Source: Gammaproteobacteria bacterium
GTDB lineage: Bacteria; Pseudomonadota; Gammaproteobacteria; SZUA-152
Length of the DNA: 7,218 nucleotides
Direction: 5' to 3'
Assembly: GCA_024762755.1 (NCBI GenBank)
Contig: JANTGX010000111.1
Coordinates: 1-7,218, forward strand
A program made the translations under genes and the position numbers. The notes beneath the pieces were generated by a model. It was not told the origin of the DNA. It ran no database searches and saw nothing but the letters and a program-made list of their open reading frames with translations. This document shows, in pieces, positions 1 to 5,023 of this stretch. How positions within the stretch are numbered: the first letter of the stretch is position 1; each line of letters starts with the position of its first letter.

Positions 1-134
1 GCCCCCAGACGTGATTCCCCACTGCCGCAGGCGCTGAGCAGTACCCCGAGCATCGCCAGCAGGGCCACGGTGTAGATACCGCGTCGTTGTGCGTCGCGCC
101 GCCGGGTCATGGCACCGAATCTTCCCTTTTGCAT
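1..134 (-). CDS. Putative lipoprotein, N-terminal part only (cut by window edge)
   Basis: The minus strand is open from an ATG at 134-132 to the left edge, giving the first 44 residues of a longer protein. A basic n-region (KGR, TRRRDAQRR) is followed by a hydrophobic stretch (about residues 20-33) and a lipobox LSAC with Cys36, then a Gly/Ser-rich start of the mature part. This is a type II (lipoprotein) signal, so the product is probably lipidated and anchored in a membrane, most likely the outer one because no Asp follows the Cys. The start is chosen because AGGAGA lies 6 bases upstream; a second in-frame ATG at 110 (residue 9) is possible and would shorten the n-region. It is divergent from the phosphatase gene and shares its control region. 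The function cannot be told from this fragment. Confidence 0.7.
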   Translation of the reverse strand, partial: MQKGRFGAMTRRRDAQRRGIYTVALLAMLGVLLSACGSGESRLG

Positions 135-140
135 CTTTTC

Positions 141-146
141 TCTCCT
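141..146 (-). promoter_or_regulatory. Ribosome binding site of the lipoprotein gene
   Basis: AGGAGA on the minus strand lies 6 bases before the ATG at 134. It favours that start over the in-frame ATG at 110, which has only the weaker AGGGAAG about 10 bases upstream. Confidence 0.6.
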
Positions 147-185
147 GTCTGCCTGCCGAGTCTCTTGGTGTTCTGACATCTTAGC

Positions 186-205
186 ACCCGGCTCCCAAGC
201 CGGGT
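186..205. repeat. Perfect 8-bp inverted repeat in the divergent intergenic region
   Basis: ACCCGGCT and AGCCGGGT face each other across a 4-base CCCA loop. No T-run follows on either strand, so it is not a typical intrinsic terminator. It lies 52 bases upstream of the lipoprotein start and just before the Pho-type half-sites of the phosphatase promoter. It could be an operator for the leftward gene or a hairpin in its 5' leader; nothing in the sequence decides between these. Confidence 0.5.
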
Positions 206-213
206 CAGCCCCT

Positions 214-253
214 GTGTCACGGCGCGTTCATGTCACCGTCATATCCCCGTCAA
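214..253 (+). promoter_or_regulatory. Array of PhoB-type half-sites (Pho box) upstream of alkaline phosphatase
   Basis: Four heptamers start exactly 11 bases apart: GTGTCAC (214), CGTTCAT (225), CCGTCAT (236) and CCGTCAA (247). Against the known PhoB half-site CTGTCAT/C they match 6, 5, 6 and 5 of 7 positions. PhoB dimers bind two such heptamers separated by 4 bases, so the array could hold two adjacent dimers. In PhoB-dependent promoters the box replaces the -35 element, and a suitable -10 box follows here at the expected distance. The spacers are GC-rich rather than AT-rich as in E. coli, so binding is inferred from position, period and the downstream gene. Confidence 0.7.
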
Positions 254-263
254 GCAAGGCGCC

Positions 264-269
264 TATCCT
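264..269 (+). promoter_or_regulatory. Candidate -10 box of the phosphatase promoter
   Basis: TATCCT (4 of 6 matches to TATAAT) begins 10 bases after the last Pho half-site. As I recall the E. coli phoA promoter, its Pho box and -10 are spaced the same way. Transcription would start near 276, leaving a leader of about 50 bases before the ATG at 326. The hexamer alone is weak; the spacing carries the call. Confidence 0.5.
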
Positions 270-312
270 GCGCGGACTGGACAGGGGATGCACCCCTGCG
301 CTCACTTCACTC

Positions 313-317
313 GGGAG
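313..317 (+). promoter_or_regulatory. Ribosome binding site fixing the phosphatase start
   Basis: GGGAG lies 8 bases before the ATG at 326. The longer reading from the ATG at 230 has no such site and would put codons across the Pho box and -10 region. Confidence 0.65.
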
Positions 318-325
318 AACACCGC

Positions 326-1924
326 ATGAAACGCTCGACCTTCACCCTTTCGTCCCTGGCCCTGGCCGTGGGCCTCTCACTGGCCGGCAGCGCCTGCGCC
401 GAATCACCCGAGAAGTGGTATGACGACGGCGCCCGTGCCGTCGATCAGGCACAGCAGTTGCGCGCCGATCGACACCGGGCCAAGAACGTCATCCTCTTCG
501 TCGGTGATGGCATGGGCGTCTCCACGGTCACCGCGGCGCGCATCCTGGAAGGCCAGCTGCGCGGTGCCAAGGGCGAAGAGAACAGGCTCTCCTTCGAGCT
601 GCTGCCCTATGTGGCACTGTCCAAGACCTACAACACCAACCAGCAGACGCCAGACTCAGCCGGCACCATGACCGCCATGATGACCGGTGTGAAGTCCAAG
701 GCAGGGGTGATCTCCGTCAATCAGTACGCCGAGCGCGGCAACTGCGCCAGCACGCAGGGCAACGAGCTGACCACCTTCCTCGAGCAGGCCGAGATGGCCG
801 GCATGTCCACCGGTGTGGTCACCACCGCCCGTCTCACCCACGCCACCCCGGCCGCCACCTATGCCCACTCGCCGGAGCGCAACTGGGAGAGCGACGACAA
901 GCTCACCGACGAGGCCAAGGCGAATGGCTGTAAGGACATCGCTCGCCAGCTCATCGAGTTCCCCTACGGCGACGGCCTGGAGGTGGCCATGGGCGGTGGC
1001 CGCCGTCACTTCATCCCGCGCGAGGTGGTGGATGGCGAAGGTAAGCAGGGCAAGCGCAAGGACGGCCGCGACCTGACCGCCGAGTGGCAGGAAAAGGATC
1101 GCAACAGTGTCTACGTCTGGAACCAGGCCCAGTTCGATGCCATCGACACGGAGCAGGTGGATCACCTGCTGGGCCTGTTCGAGAGCTCACACATGGAATA
1201 CGCCTTCGATCGGCCCAGCGACCTCGGCGGCGAGCCCAGCCTGTCGGCGATGACCGGCAAGGCCATCGACGTGCTGGACAACAACGAGAAGGGTTACTTC
1301 CTGCACGTGGAGAGCGGTCGAATCGATCATGCCCACCATGCCGGCAATGCCTATCGCGCCCTCACCGACACCATCGAGTTCGCCAAGGCCATCGAGACGG
1401 CCATGCAAAAGGTGGACATGGCCGACACCCTGATCCTGGTCACCGCCGATCACAGCCACGTGTTCACCATCGCCGGCTACCCCACTCGCGGCAATCCCAT
1501 CCTGGGCAAGGTGGTCGGCAACGACGGTGCCGGCAATCCCACCGGCGTCGATCAGCTGGCCGAGGACGGCATGCCCTATACCACCCTGGGTTACACCAAT
1601 GGCCGTGGCTTCCACGACCTCGCCGTGGGCGGCGACACCGCCTACGGCGAACCGATCAACGCCGGCAGCCGCACCGACCTGTCAGACGTCGACACAGAGG
1701 GGCAGGGCTTCCATCAAGAGGCCCTGGTGCCCCTCTCCGCGGAGACCCATGCCGGCGAAGACGTGGCCATCTATGCCGGCGGCCCGGGCGCCTACTTGAT
1801 GCACGGTGTGCAGGAGCAGAACGTCATCTACCACGTGATGCGCAAGGCCACTCGCATGGACCGTAAACTGCGTCGGGCCGAGCGCGAGAGGCGCCAGGAA
1901 GAACGTCGTCGCGACGACGATTGA
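326..1924 (+). CDS. phoA: Secreted alkaline phosphatase, PhoA family
   Basis: Hydrolyses phosphate monoesters outside the cytoplasm to supply phosphate. The product has 532 residues with a Sec signal peptide (KR, hydrophobic 8-20, likely cleavage after ACA at 25). Family motifs are all present: metal ligand Asp61 in GDGMG, nucleophile Ser111 in PDSAGT, HATPAA at 172-177 with Arg185 as likely phosphate-binding Arg, Glu329 and Asp334/His338 in the VESGRIDHAHH segment, Asp375/His376 in TADHSH, and His475 in THAGED. His172 and His335 stand where E. coli PhoA has Asp153 and Lys328. This is the His/His pattern of animal and many bacterial enzymes, and the stretch around NWESD resembles placental phosphatase as I remember it. 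The last 27 residues hold 11 Arg, an unusual charged tail. The start follows the GGGAG site and the signal peptide. An upstream Pho-box array suggests PhoB control, and a terminator follows the stop. The symbol denotes the family, not proven orthology to E. coli phoA. Confidence 0.95.
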   Translation: MKRSTFTLSSLALAVGLSLAGSACAESPEKWYDDGARAVDQAQQLRADRHRAKNVILFVGDGMGVSTVTAARILEGQLRGAKGEENRLSFELLPYVALSKTYNTNQQTPDSAGTMTAMMTGVKSKAGVISVNQYAERGNCASTQGNELTTFLEQAEMAGMSTGVVTTARLTHATPAATYAHSPERNWESDDKLTDEAKANGCKDIARQLIEFPYGDGLEVAMGGGRRHFIPREVVDGEGKQGKRKDGRDLTAEWQEKDRNSVYVWNQAQFDAIDTEQVDHLLGLFESSHMEYAFDRPSDLGGEPSLSAMTGKAIDVLDNNEKGYFLHVESGRIDHAHHAGNAYRALTDTIEFAKAIETAMQKVDMADTLILVTADHSHVFTIAGYPTRGNPILGKVVGNDGAGNPTGVDQLAEDGMPYTTLGYTNGRGFHDLAVGGDTAYGEPINAGSRTDLSDVDTEGQGFHQEALVPLSAETHAGEDVAIYAGGPGAYLMHGVQEQNVIYHVMRKATRMDRKLRRAERERRQEERRRDDD

Positions 1925-1932
1925 GGCCTATA

Positions 1933-1948
1933 CCGGCCGCTTGGCCGG
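1933..1948 (+). other. Small perfect hairpin after the phosphatase stop
   Basis: CCGGCC, loop GCTT and GGCCGG form a 6-bp stem 8 bases after the stop codon. No T-run follows directly. It may protect the 3' end of the message or assist the stronger terminator just downstream. Confidence 0.4.
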
Positions 1949-1962
1949 GGCACGGCATTGGG

Positions 1963-1994
1963 GAGAGGGGGCGCCTGGCGCTCCCTCTTTCTTT
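1963..1994 (+). terminator. Intrinsic terminator of the phosphatase gene
   Basis: GAGGGGGCGC (1965-1974), loop CTG and GCGCTCCCTC (1978-1987) form a 10-bp stem with one G-U pair, followed at once by TTTCTTT. It lies 39 bases after the stop and has the form of a rho-independent terminator. It would separate phosphatase transcription from the next gene, which would then need its own promoter or read-through. Confidence 0.75.
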
Positions 1995-2054
1995 GACTTT
2001 CATTCCATCGACTTTCATTCCACCGACTTTCATTCCATCGACTTTCATTCCATC
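1995..2054 (+). repeat. Four tandem copies of a 15-bp unit
   Basis: The unit GACTTTCATTCCATC occurs four times head to tail, at 1995, 2010, 2025 and 2040. Copy 2 differs by one base (CACC for CATC) and the others are identical. The array starts right after the T-run of the terminator and ends directly before the GAGGAG ribosome binding site of the next gene, filling its leader. Near-identity of the copies suggests recent expansion by slippage. ORFs read through it on other frames (repeating DGMKV on the minus strand) follow from the unit being a multiple of three. Confidence 0.9.
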
Positions 2055-2060
2055 GAGGAG
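2055..2060 (+). promoter_or_regulatory. Ribosome binding site after the tandem repeat
   Basis: GAGGAG lies 8 bases before the ATG at 2069 and directly abuts the last 15-bp repeat copy. It fixes the start of the following gene, so the in-phase repeat array itself is not coding. Confidence 0.7.
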
Positions 2061-2068
2061 AAGAATCC

Positions 2069-2773
2069 ATGAAGTCCAGACTGTTGTTCCTGGCGCTCCT
2101 GCTCGTCGGCGGCCAGACCGCGGAGGCACTGGCGCAGGGCGATACACCGGCCGAGGCAGGCAAGACGGCGGCAGTCCTCGTCGCCGCCCAATACGAGACG
2201 CGCAACATCCAGCTCGCCCGCCGGCCAAAGGCGACAAGCCACCGTTGGTATCTGCTGCGCACGCCGCGGCAGGTGGCCACCTGGGGCGAGGGGAGGGCCC
2301 AGCGCCAGCGCTGGCAACGGGGCGTCACCGGCGATATTGCGCTGAGCCGGATCTTCCCCGCCGAACACAAACGCGTGGATTATGAGCCGGGTGACCTGCG
2401 TACCCTGGGTCGCTATCCCGACTGGCGGCGCTTACAAGGCATCATCGCCCCCGGCCTACTGGGGCGTCTCCAGCCCAGCGGTAGCGTGGCGGTGCTGGGG
2501 CGCACGGCCGAGCGCTATCTGGGGCAGGTGGATGGCGTGGACGTGGAGGTCTTGTGGCTGGCGGACCTGGGCCTGCCGGCGCTGGTGCGGCAGGTCTTCG
2601 GCGACCGCGAAGCGAGCCTCCATCTGCAGGCGCTGTACACGGACGACGAGGCCCCCTGGGGGTTTGTCGATACGGCGAACTACGATCACCTGGATTATGC
2701 CGACCTGGGTGACATGGAGGCCGACCCCTTCGTCGCACGCATCAGCCGGGCGGAGGGTGGGCATCACCCTTGA
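2069..2773 (+). CDS. Secreted protein of unknown function, 234 residues
   Basis: I do not recognise this family. A clear Sec signal peptide opens it (KSR, then a Leu-rich core at 5-14, likely cleavage after ALA at 22), leaving a mature chain of about 212 residues that should be periplasmic or exported. The mature part has no Cys, no further membrane segment and no evident repeat. It has a basic, Trp/Tyr-containing first half (RWYLL at 59-63, WGEGRAQRQRW at 72-82, YPDW at 116-119), a middle segment that reads like beta strands (SGSVAVLGRTAERYL, 137-151; VDVEVLWLADLGLP, 157-170) and an acidic end (DDE at 192, then DTANYDHLDYADLGDMEADP). I considered a CsiV-like periplasmic protein because of the size and the RTAERYL segment, but the match is not convincing. 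It follows the phosphatase in the same direction after a terminator and repeat array, so shared function is possible but unproven. Codon-position composition appears normal for the window. Confidence 0.8.
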   Translation: MKSRLLFLALLLVGGQTAEALAQGDTPAEAGKTAAVLVAAQYETRNIQLARRPKATSHRWYLLRTPRQVATWGEGRAQRQRWQRGVTGDIALSRIFPAEHKRVDYEPGDLRTLGRYPDWRRLQGIIAPGLLGRLQPSGSVAVLGRTAERYLGQVDGVDVEVLWLADLGLPALVRQVFGDREASLHLQALYTDDEAPWGFVDTANYDHLDYADLGDMEADPFVARISRAEGGHHP

Positions 2774-2787
2774 GTGGCGATAGCCGG

Positions 2788-2800
2788 CCCGCCGTGCGGG
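2788..2800. terminator. Weak hairpin between two convergent genes
   Basis: CCCGC, loop CGT and GCGGG form a 5-bp stem in the 33-base gap between the convergent stops at 2773 and 2807. No T-run follows on either strand, so a two-way terminator is only suggested by position. Confidence 0.25.
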
Positions 2801-2806
2801 GAGAAT

Positions 2807-3385
2807 CTAGCCGGACTTCTTCACGAACTGGGTCAGGATCACGATCTGCTGGCCGTTGACTCGGCCCTCGATCTGTTGCGGATTGTCGGCGACGAGAGAA
2901 ATGTTGCGCACGGCCGTGCCGCGCTTGGCGGTGAAGTTGGCCCCCTTGACGTTGAGATCCTTGATCAGGGTCACCGTGTCGCCGGCGGCCAGTTCGGCAC
3001 CGTTGCTATCGCGGTGCTCGACGGCCTCTTCCTCGCCGCCCTCGCCGGCGGCCTGCGCCCAGGCCAGGGTCTCTTCGTCCAGGTAGAGCATGTCGAGCAG
3101 ATCCTGTGGCCAGCCTTCGCCACGCAGGCGATCGAGCATGCGCCAGGCCATGACCTGCACCGCCGGCACCTGACTCCACATGCTGTCGTTGAGGCAGCGC
3201 CAGTGGTTCGGCTCCATGGCCTGTGGATCGTCGATCTGGGTGCGGCAGGTGTGGCAGAGCAGCACACTGTGCTCGGCGCTGCCGTCAGCGTTGGGCGGGA
3301 TCTCATAGACGGCGAGCTCCGTGTCGGAGGCACAGAGTTCGCATTTCGATTCGCTGCGTTCACGCAGTGTCTGTTCGGTATTCAT
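2807..3385 (-). CDS. PhnA/YjdM-family zinc-ribbon protein
   Basis: The 192-residue product has an N-terminal zinc ribbon with Cys15, Cys18, Cys44 and Cys47 (CELC and CHTC). A helical, Trp-rich middle covers about 60-110, a Gly/Glu linker about 113-121, and a C-terminal PhnA domain runs from about 123 to the end. Hallmark strings are GDTVTLIKDLNVKGANF and the final FVKKSG; E. coli YjdM (about 111 residues) ends FVKKN and carries the same core. The longer form with a wide Cys spacing and central segment is a known architecture in other proteobacteria, as I recall. Despite the name, the E. coli protein is not needed for phosphonate use and its role is unclear, so no reaction is assigned. The ATG at 3385 lacks a good Shine-Dalgarno site; a 22-codon leader-like ORF ends 6 bases before it. 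It is convergent with the unknown secreted protein and downstream of dapE. Confidence 0.9.
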   Translation of the reverse strand: MNTEQTLRERSESKCELCASDTELAVYEIPPNADGSAEHSVLLCHTCRTQIDDPQAMEPNHWRCLNDSMWSQVPAVQVMAWRMLDRLRGEGWPQDLLDMLYLDEETLAWAQAAGEGGEEEAVEHRDSNGAELAAGDTVTLIKDLNVKGANFTAKRGTAVRNISLVADNPQQIEGRVNGQQIVILTQFVKKSG

Positions 3386-3391
3386 ATCGAT

Positions 3392-3460
3392 TCACGTCGC
3401 CTTGGCTGGTGTTTCGACGGCTGAGCGGGCGGCGCTCGCTGCCGTCTTGAATATTTTCAT
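3392..3460 (-). CDS. Possible 22-codon leader peptide upstream of the PhnA-family gene
   Basis: ATG at 3460 to TGA at 3392 encodes 22 residues (MKIFKTAASAA..., ending PAKAT), small, basic and Ala-rich. GAAGG lies 4 bases before the ATG, and the stop is 6 bases before the PhnA-family ATG, which itself has a poor ribosome binding site, so translational coupling could be imagined. The hairpin at 3416-3446 lies wholly within it. A chance ORF of this size in GC-rich DNA is quite likely, so this is listed only as a candidate. Confidence 0.2.
   Translation of the reverse strand: MKIFKTAASAARSAVETPAKAT
3416..3446. other. Two-tier hairpin between dapE and the PhnA-family gene
   Basis: On the plus strand an outer stem GACGGC/GCCGTC (3416-3421, 3441-3446) encloses an inner stem GAGCG/CGCTC (3423-3427, 3433-3437) with loop GGCGG and unpaired bases between the stems. 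On the minus strand no T-run follows, so it is a poor terminator for dapE. It would lie in the 3' part of a dapE message or the leader of the PhnA-family message. Confidence 0.45.
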
Positions 3461-3517
3461 GGACCTTCGCCGCGGGAGGCGGCCGCTCGATGCCGCCCTC
3501 GCGCGCACCATGGCGTG

Positions 3518-4648
3518 TCACGCCAAGAGCAGCCTTTGCAGGATGCCTTCGTACATCTGCGACAACAGGTCCAGGTCTTCCGCGCTGACGCATTCGTCGA
3601 CCTTGTGGATGGTGGCGTTGAGGGGGCCGAGTTCCAGGACCTGCGCGCCGGTCGGCGCGATGAAGCGACCGTCGGAGGTGCCGCCGGTGGTGGAGAGTGC
3701 CGGTGTCTGCCCGGTGACCGCCTCGACGGCCGCACAGGCGGCATCGACCAACTCGCCGCGGGGGGTGAGGAACGGTTGCCCCGAGAGCGTCCAGTCCAGG
3801 CCATAGTCGAGACCGTGGCGATCGAGAATGGCCTCCACCCGTCGCTCCAGTTGCTCGGCGGTGACCTCGGTGGAGAAGCGGAAGTTGAACCACACCTCGA
3901 GCTCGCCGGGGATCACGTTGGTGGCGCCGGTACCGGCGTGGATGTTGGTGATCTGGAAGGTGGTGGCGGGGAAGAAGGCATTGCCCTGGTCCCAGCTGGC
4001 CGCCACCAACTCGGCCAACGCCGGCGCCGCCAAGTGGATGGGGTTCTGCGCCAACTGCGGGTAGGCGACGTGACCCTGTACGCCGCGAACCCGGAGAATG
4101 CCGCCCAGGGAGCCCCGGCGGCCGTTCTTGATCACGTCGCCCACGCGCGCGGTGGAGGTGGGCTCGCCCACCAGGCAGCCGGTCATCTTCTCGCCTCGGG
4201 CCTCGAGGTGCTGTACCACCTTCACCGTGCCGTCCACGGCCGGGCCCTCCTCGTCGCTGGTGATGAGGAAGCCGATGGAGCCCTTGTGATCGGGATGCGC
4301 CGCGACGAAGCGTTCGCAGGCAGTGACCATGGCCGCCAGGCTGCCCTTCATGTCCGCCGCGCCGCGGCCGTAGAGCATGCCGTCCACCACGGTGGGCTCG
4401 AAAGGGGGATATTTCCAGTTGGTCTCGGGCCCCGTGGGAACCACGTCGGTGTGTCCGGCGAAGGCGTACAGGGGGCCTTGCTCACCGCGCCGGGCCCAGA
4501 AGTTGTCCACTTCACCGAAGCGCAGACGTTCGACATGAAAGCCGATGGCCTCCAGGCGCTGGATCATGATCTCCTGGCAGCCGGCGTCCTCGGGGGTGAC
4601 GGAGCGGCGGGCGATGAGTTGGCGGGCGAGGTCGAGGGTCTCGGACAT
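3518..4648 (-). CDS. dapE: Succinyl-diaminopimelate desuccinylase
   Basis: Zinc hydrolase that cleaves N-succinyl-LL-2,6-diaminopimelate to LL-diaminopimelate and succinate in the cytoplasm, on the way to lysine and peptidoglycan. The product has 376 residues (E. coli 375), with the M20 peptidase-family layout: a catalytic domain interrupted by a lid/dimerisation domain at about 180-290. Motifs: His66 and Asp68 in GHTDVVP, metal-bridging Asp99 in AADMKG, catalytic Glu133 and ligand Glu134 in DEEGPA, Glu162 in GEPT, and His348 in NATIHKVDE. The substrate-binding stretch STTGGTSDGRF is at 319-329. The ATG at 4648 is chosen because it gives the family N-terminus SETLDLARQLI; an in-frame ATG at 4678 would add 10 residues and overlap yffB. 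It starts 10 bases after the yffB stop, so the two are probably co-transcribed. Confidence 0.97.
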   Translation of the reverse strand: MSETLDLARQLIARRSVTPEDAGCQEIMIQRLEAIGFHVERLRFGEVDNFWARRGEQGPLYAFAGHTDVVPTGPETNWKYPPFEPTVVDGMLYGRGAADMKGSLAAMVTACERFVAAHPDHKGSIGFLITSDEEGPAVDGTVKVVQHLEARGEKMTGCLVGEPTSTARVGDVIKNGRRGSLGGILRVRGVQGHVAYPQLAQNPIHLAAPALAELVAASWDQGNAFFPATTFQITNIHAGTGATNVIPGELEVWFNFRFSTEVTAEQLERRVEAILDRHGLDYGLDWTLSGQPFLTPRGELVDAACAAVEAVTGQTPALSTTGGTSDGRFIAPTGAQVLELGPLNATIHKVDECVSAEDLDLLSQMYEGILQRLLLA

Positions 4649-4658
4649 GGCAGTGTTC

Positions 4659-5003
4659 TCAGCCGAAGAGGGCGGCATAGTCGTCGGGCTTGAAGCCCAC
4701 CAGGAGGGTCTCTCCCGTCTGCAGGACGGGACGCTTTATGAGGGTCGGATGCTCCCGCATCAGGGCGATGGCCCGCTCGGCGTCGATGCCTTCGCGCGCA
4801 CTGGCGGGCAGTTGCCGCCAGGTGGTGCTGCGGCGGTTGAGCAGGGTCTCCCAGCCCACGGCATCGGCCCAGCGGCGCAGGTCCGCTTCACTCACGCCGT
4901 CGCTGCGCAGGTCGTGAAAGGTGTAGTCGATGCCGTGGGCGTCGAGCCACTGGCGGGCCTTGCGCACGGTGTCACAGTTCTTGATGCCGTAGAGGGTGGT
5001 CAT
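4659..5003 (-). CDS. yffB: ArsC/Spx-like protein YffB
   Basis: Small thioredoxin-fold protein of the arsenate reductase (ArsC) superfamily, 114 residues. The N-terminus LYGIKNCDTVRKARQWL, single Cys10 in the KNCDT motif, the LLNRRSTTWR segment (54-63) and IKRPVL (89-94) match E. coli YffB closely as I remember it. The role of YffB is not settled; a glutathione-linked reductase has been suggested, and arsenate resistance is not implied. A yffB homologue between dapD and dapE is a recurrent arrangement in Gammaproteobacteria, as I recall, so the link to the dap genes is likely conserved. The start lacks a Shine-Dalgarno site: the 20 bases before it contain no purine-rich motif on this strand, and the nested palindrome begins 21 bases upstream. 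The insertion may therefore have replaced its native leader. Confidence 0.93.
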   Translation of the reverse strand: MTTLYGIKNCDTVRKARQWLDAHGIDYTFHDLRSDGVSEADLRRWADAVGWETLLNRRSTTWRQLPASAREGIDAERAIALMREHPTLIKRPVLQTGETLLVGFKPDDYAALFG

Positions 5004-5023
5004 GTGGTTCTACCGTAGGAGGG

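Noticed and set aside
230..325. Longer N-terminus for the phosphatase from the ATG at 230
   Set aside because: It would run through the Pho box and -10 region, has no ribosome binding site, and places a signal peptide 32 residues inside the protein.
1824..2370. Minus-strand frames with repeated DGMKV pentapeptides
   Set aside because: The peptide repeat only reflects the 15-bp tandem DNA repeat, whose length is a multiple of three; the frames oppose real genes on both sides.
2774..3424. 216-codon open frame on the plus strand opposite the PhnA-family gene
   Set aside because: It is the antisense shadow of a gene with a clear zinc ribbon and PhnA domain; no domain or start signal of its own is seen.
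4649..4678. Longer DapE starting at the ATG at 4678
   Set aside because: It adds ten residues not seen in the family, overlaps the end of yffB, and the ATG at 4648 gives the usual N-terminus and length.
3515..4693. 392-codon open frame on the plus strand opposite dapE
   Set aside because: It is antisense to a fully conserved enzyme with all catalytic motifs; long antisense frames are expected in GC-rich DNA, and its Gly/Ala/His/Val-rich translation has no recognisable domain.
4659..5003. Arsenate resistance gene arsC
   Set aside because: The sequence matches the YffB subgroup, lies inside the dap cluster and has no arsR or arsB neighbours, so a detoxification role is not supported.
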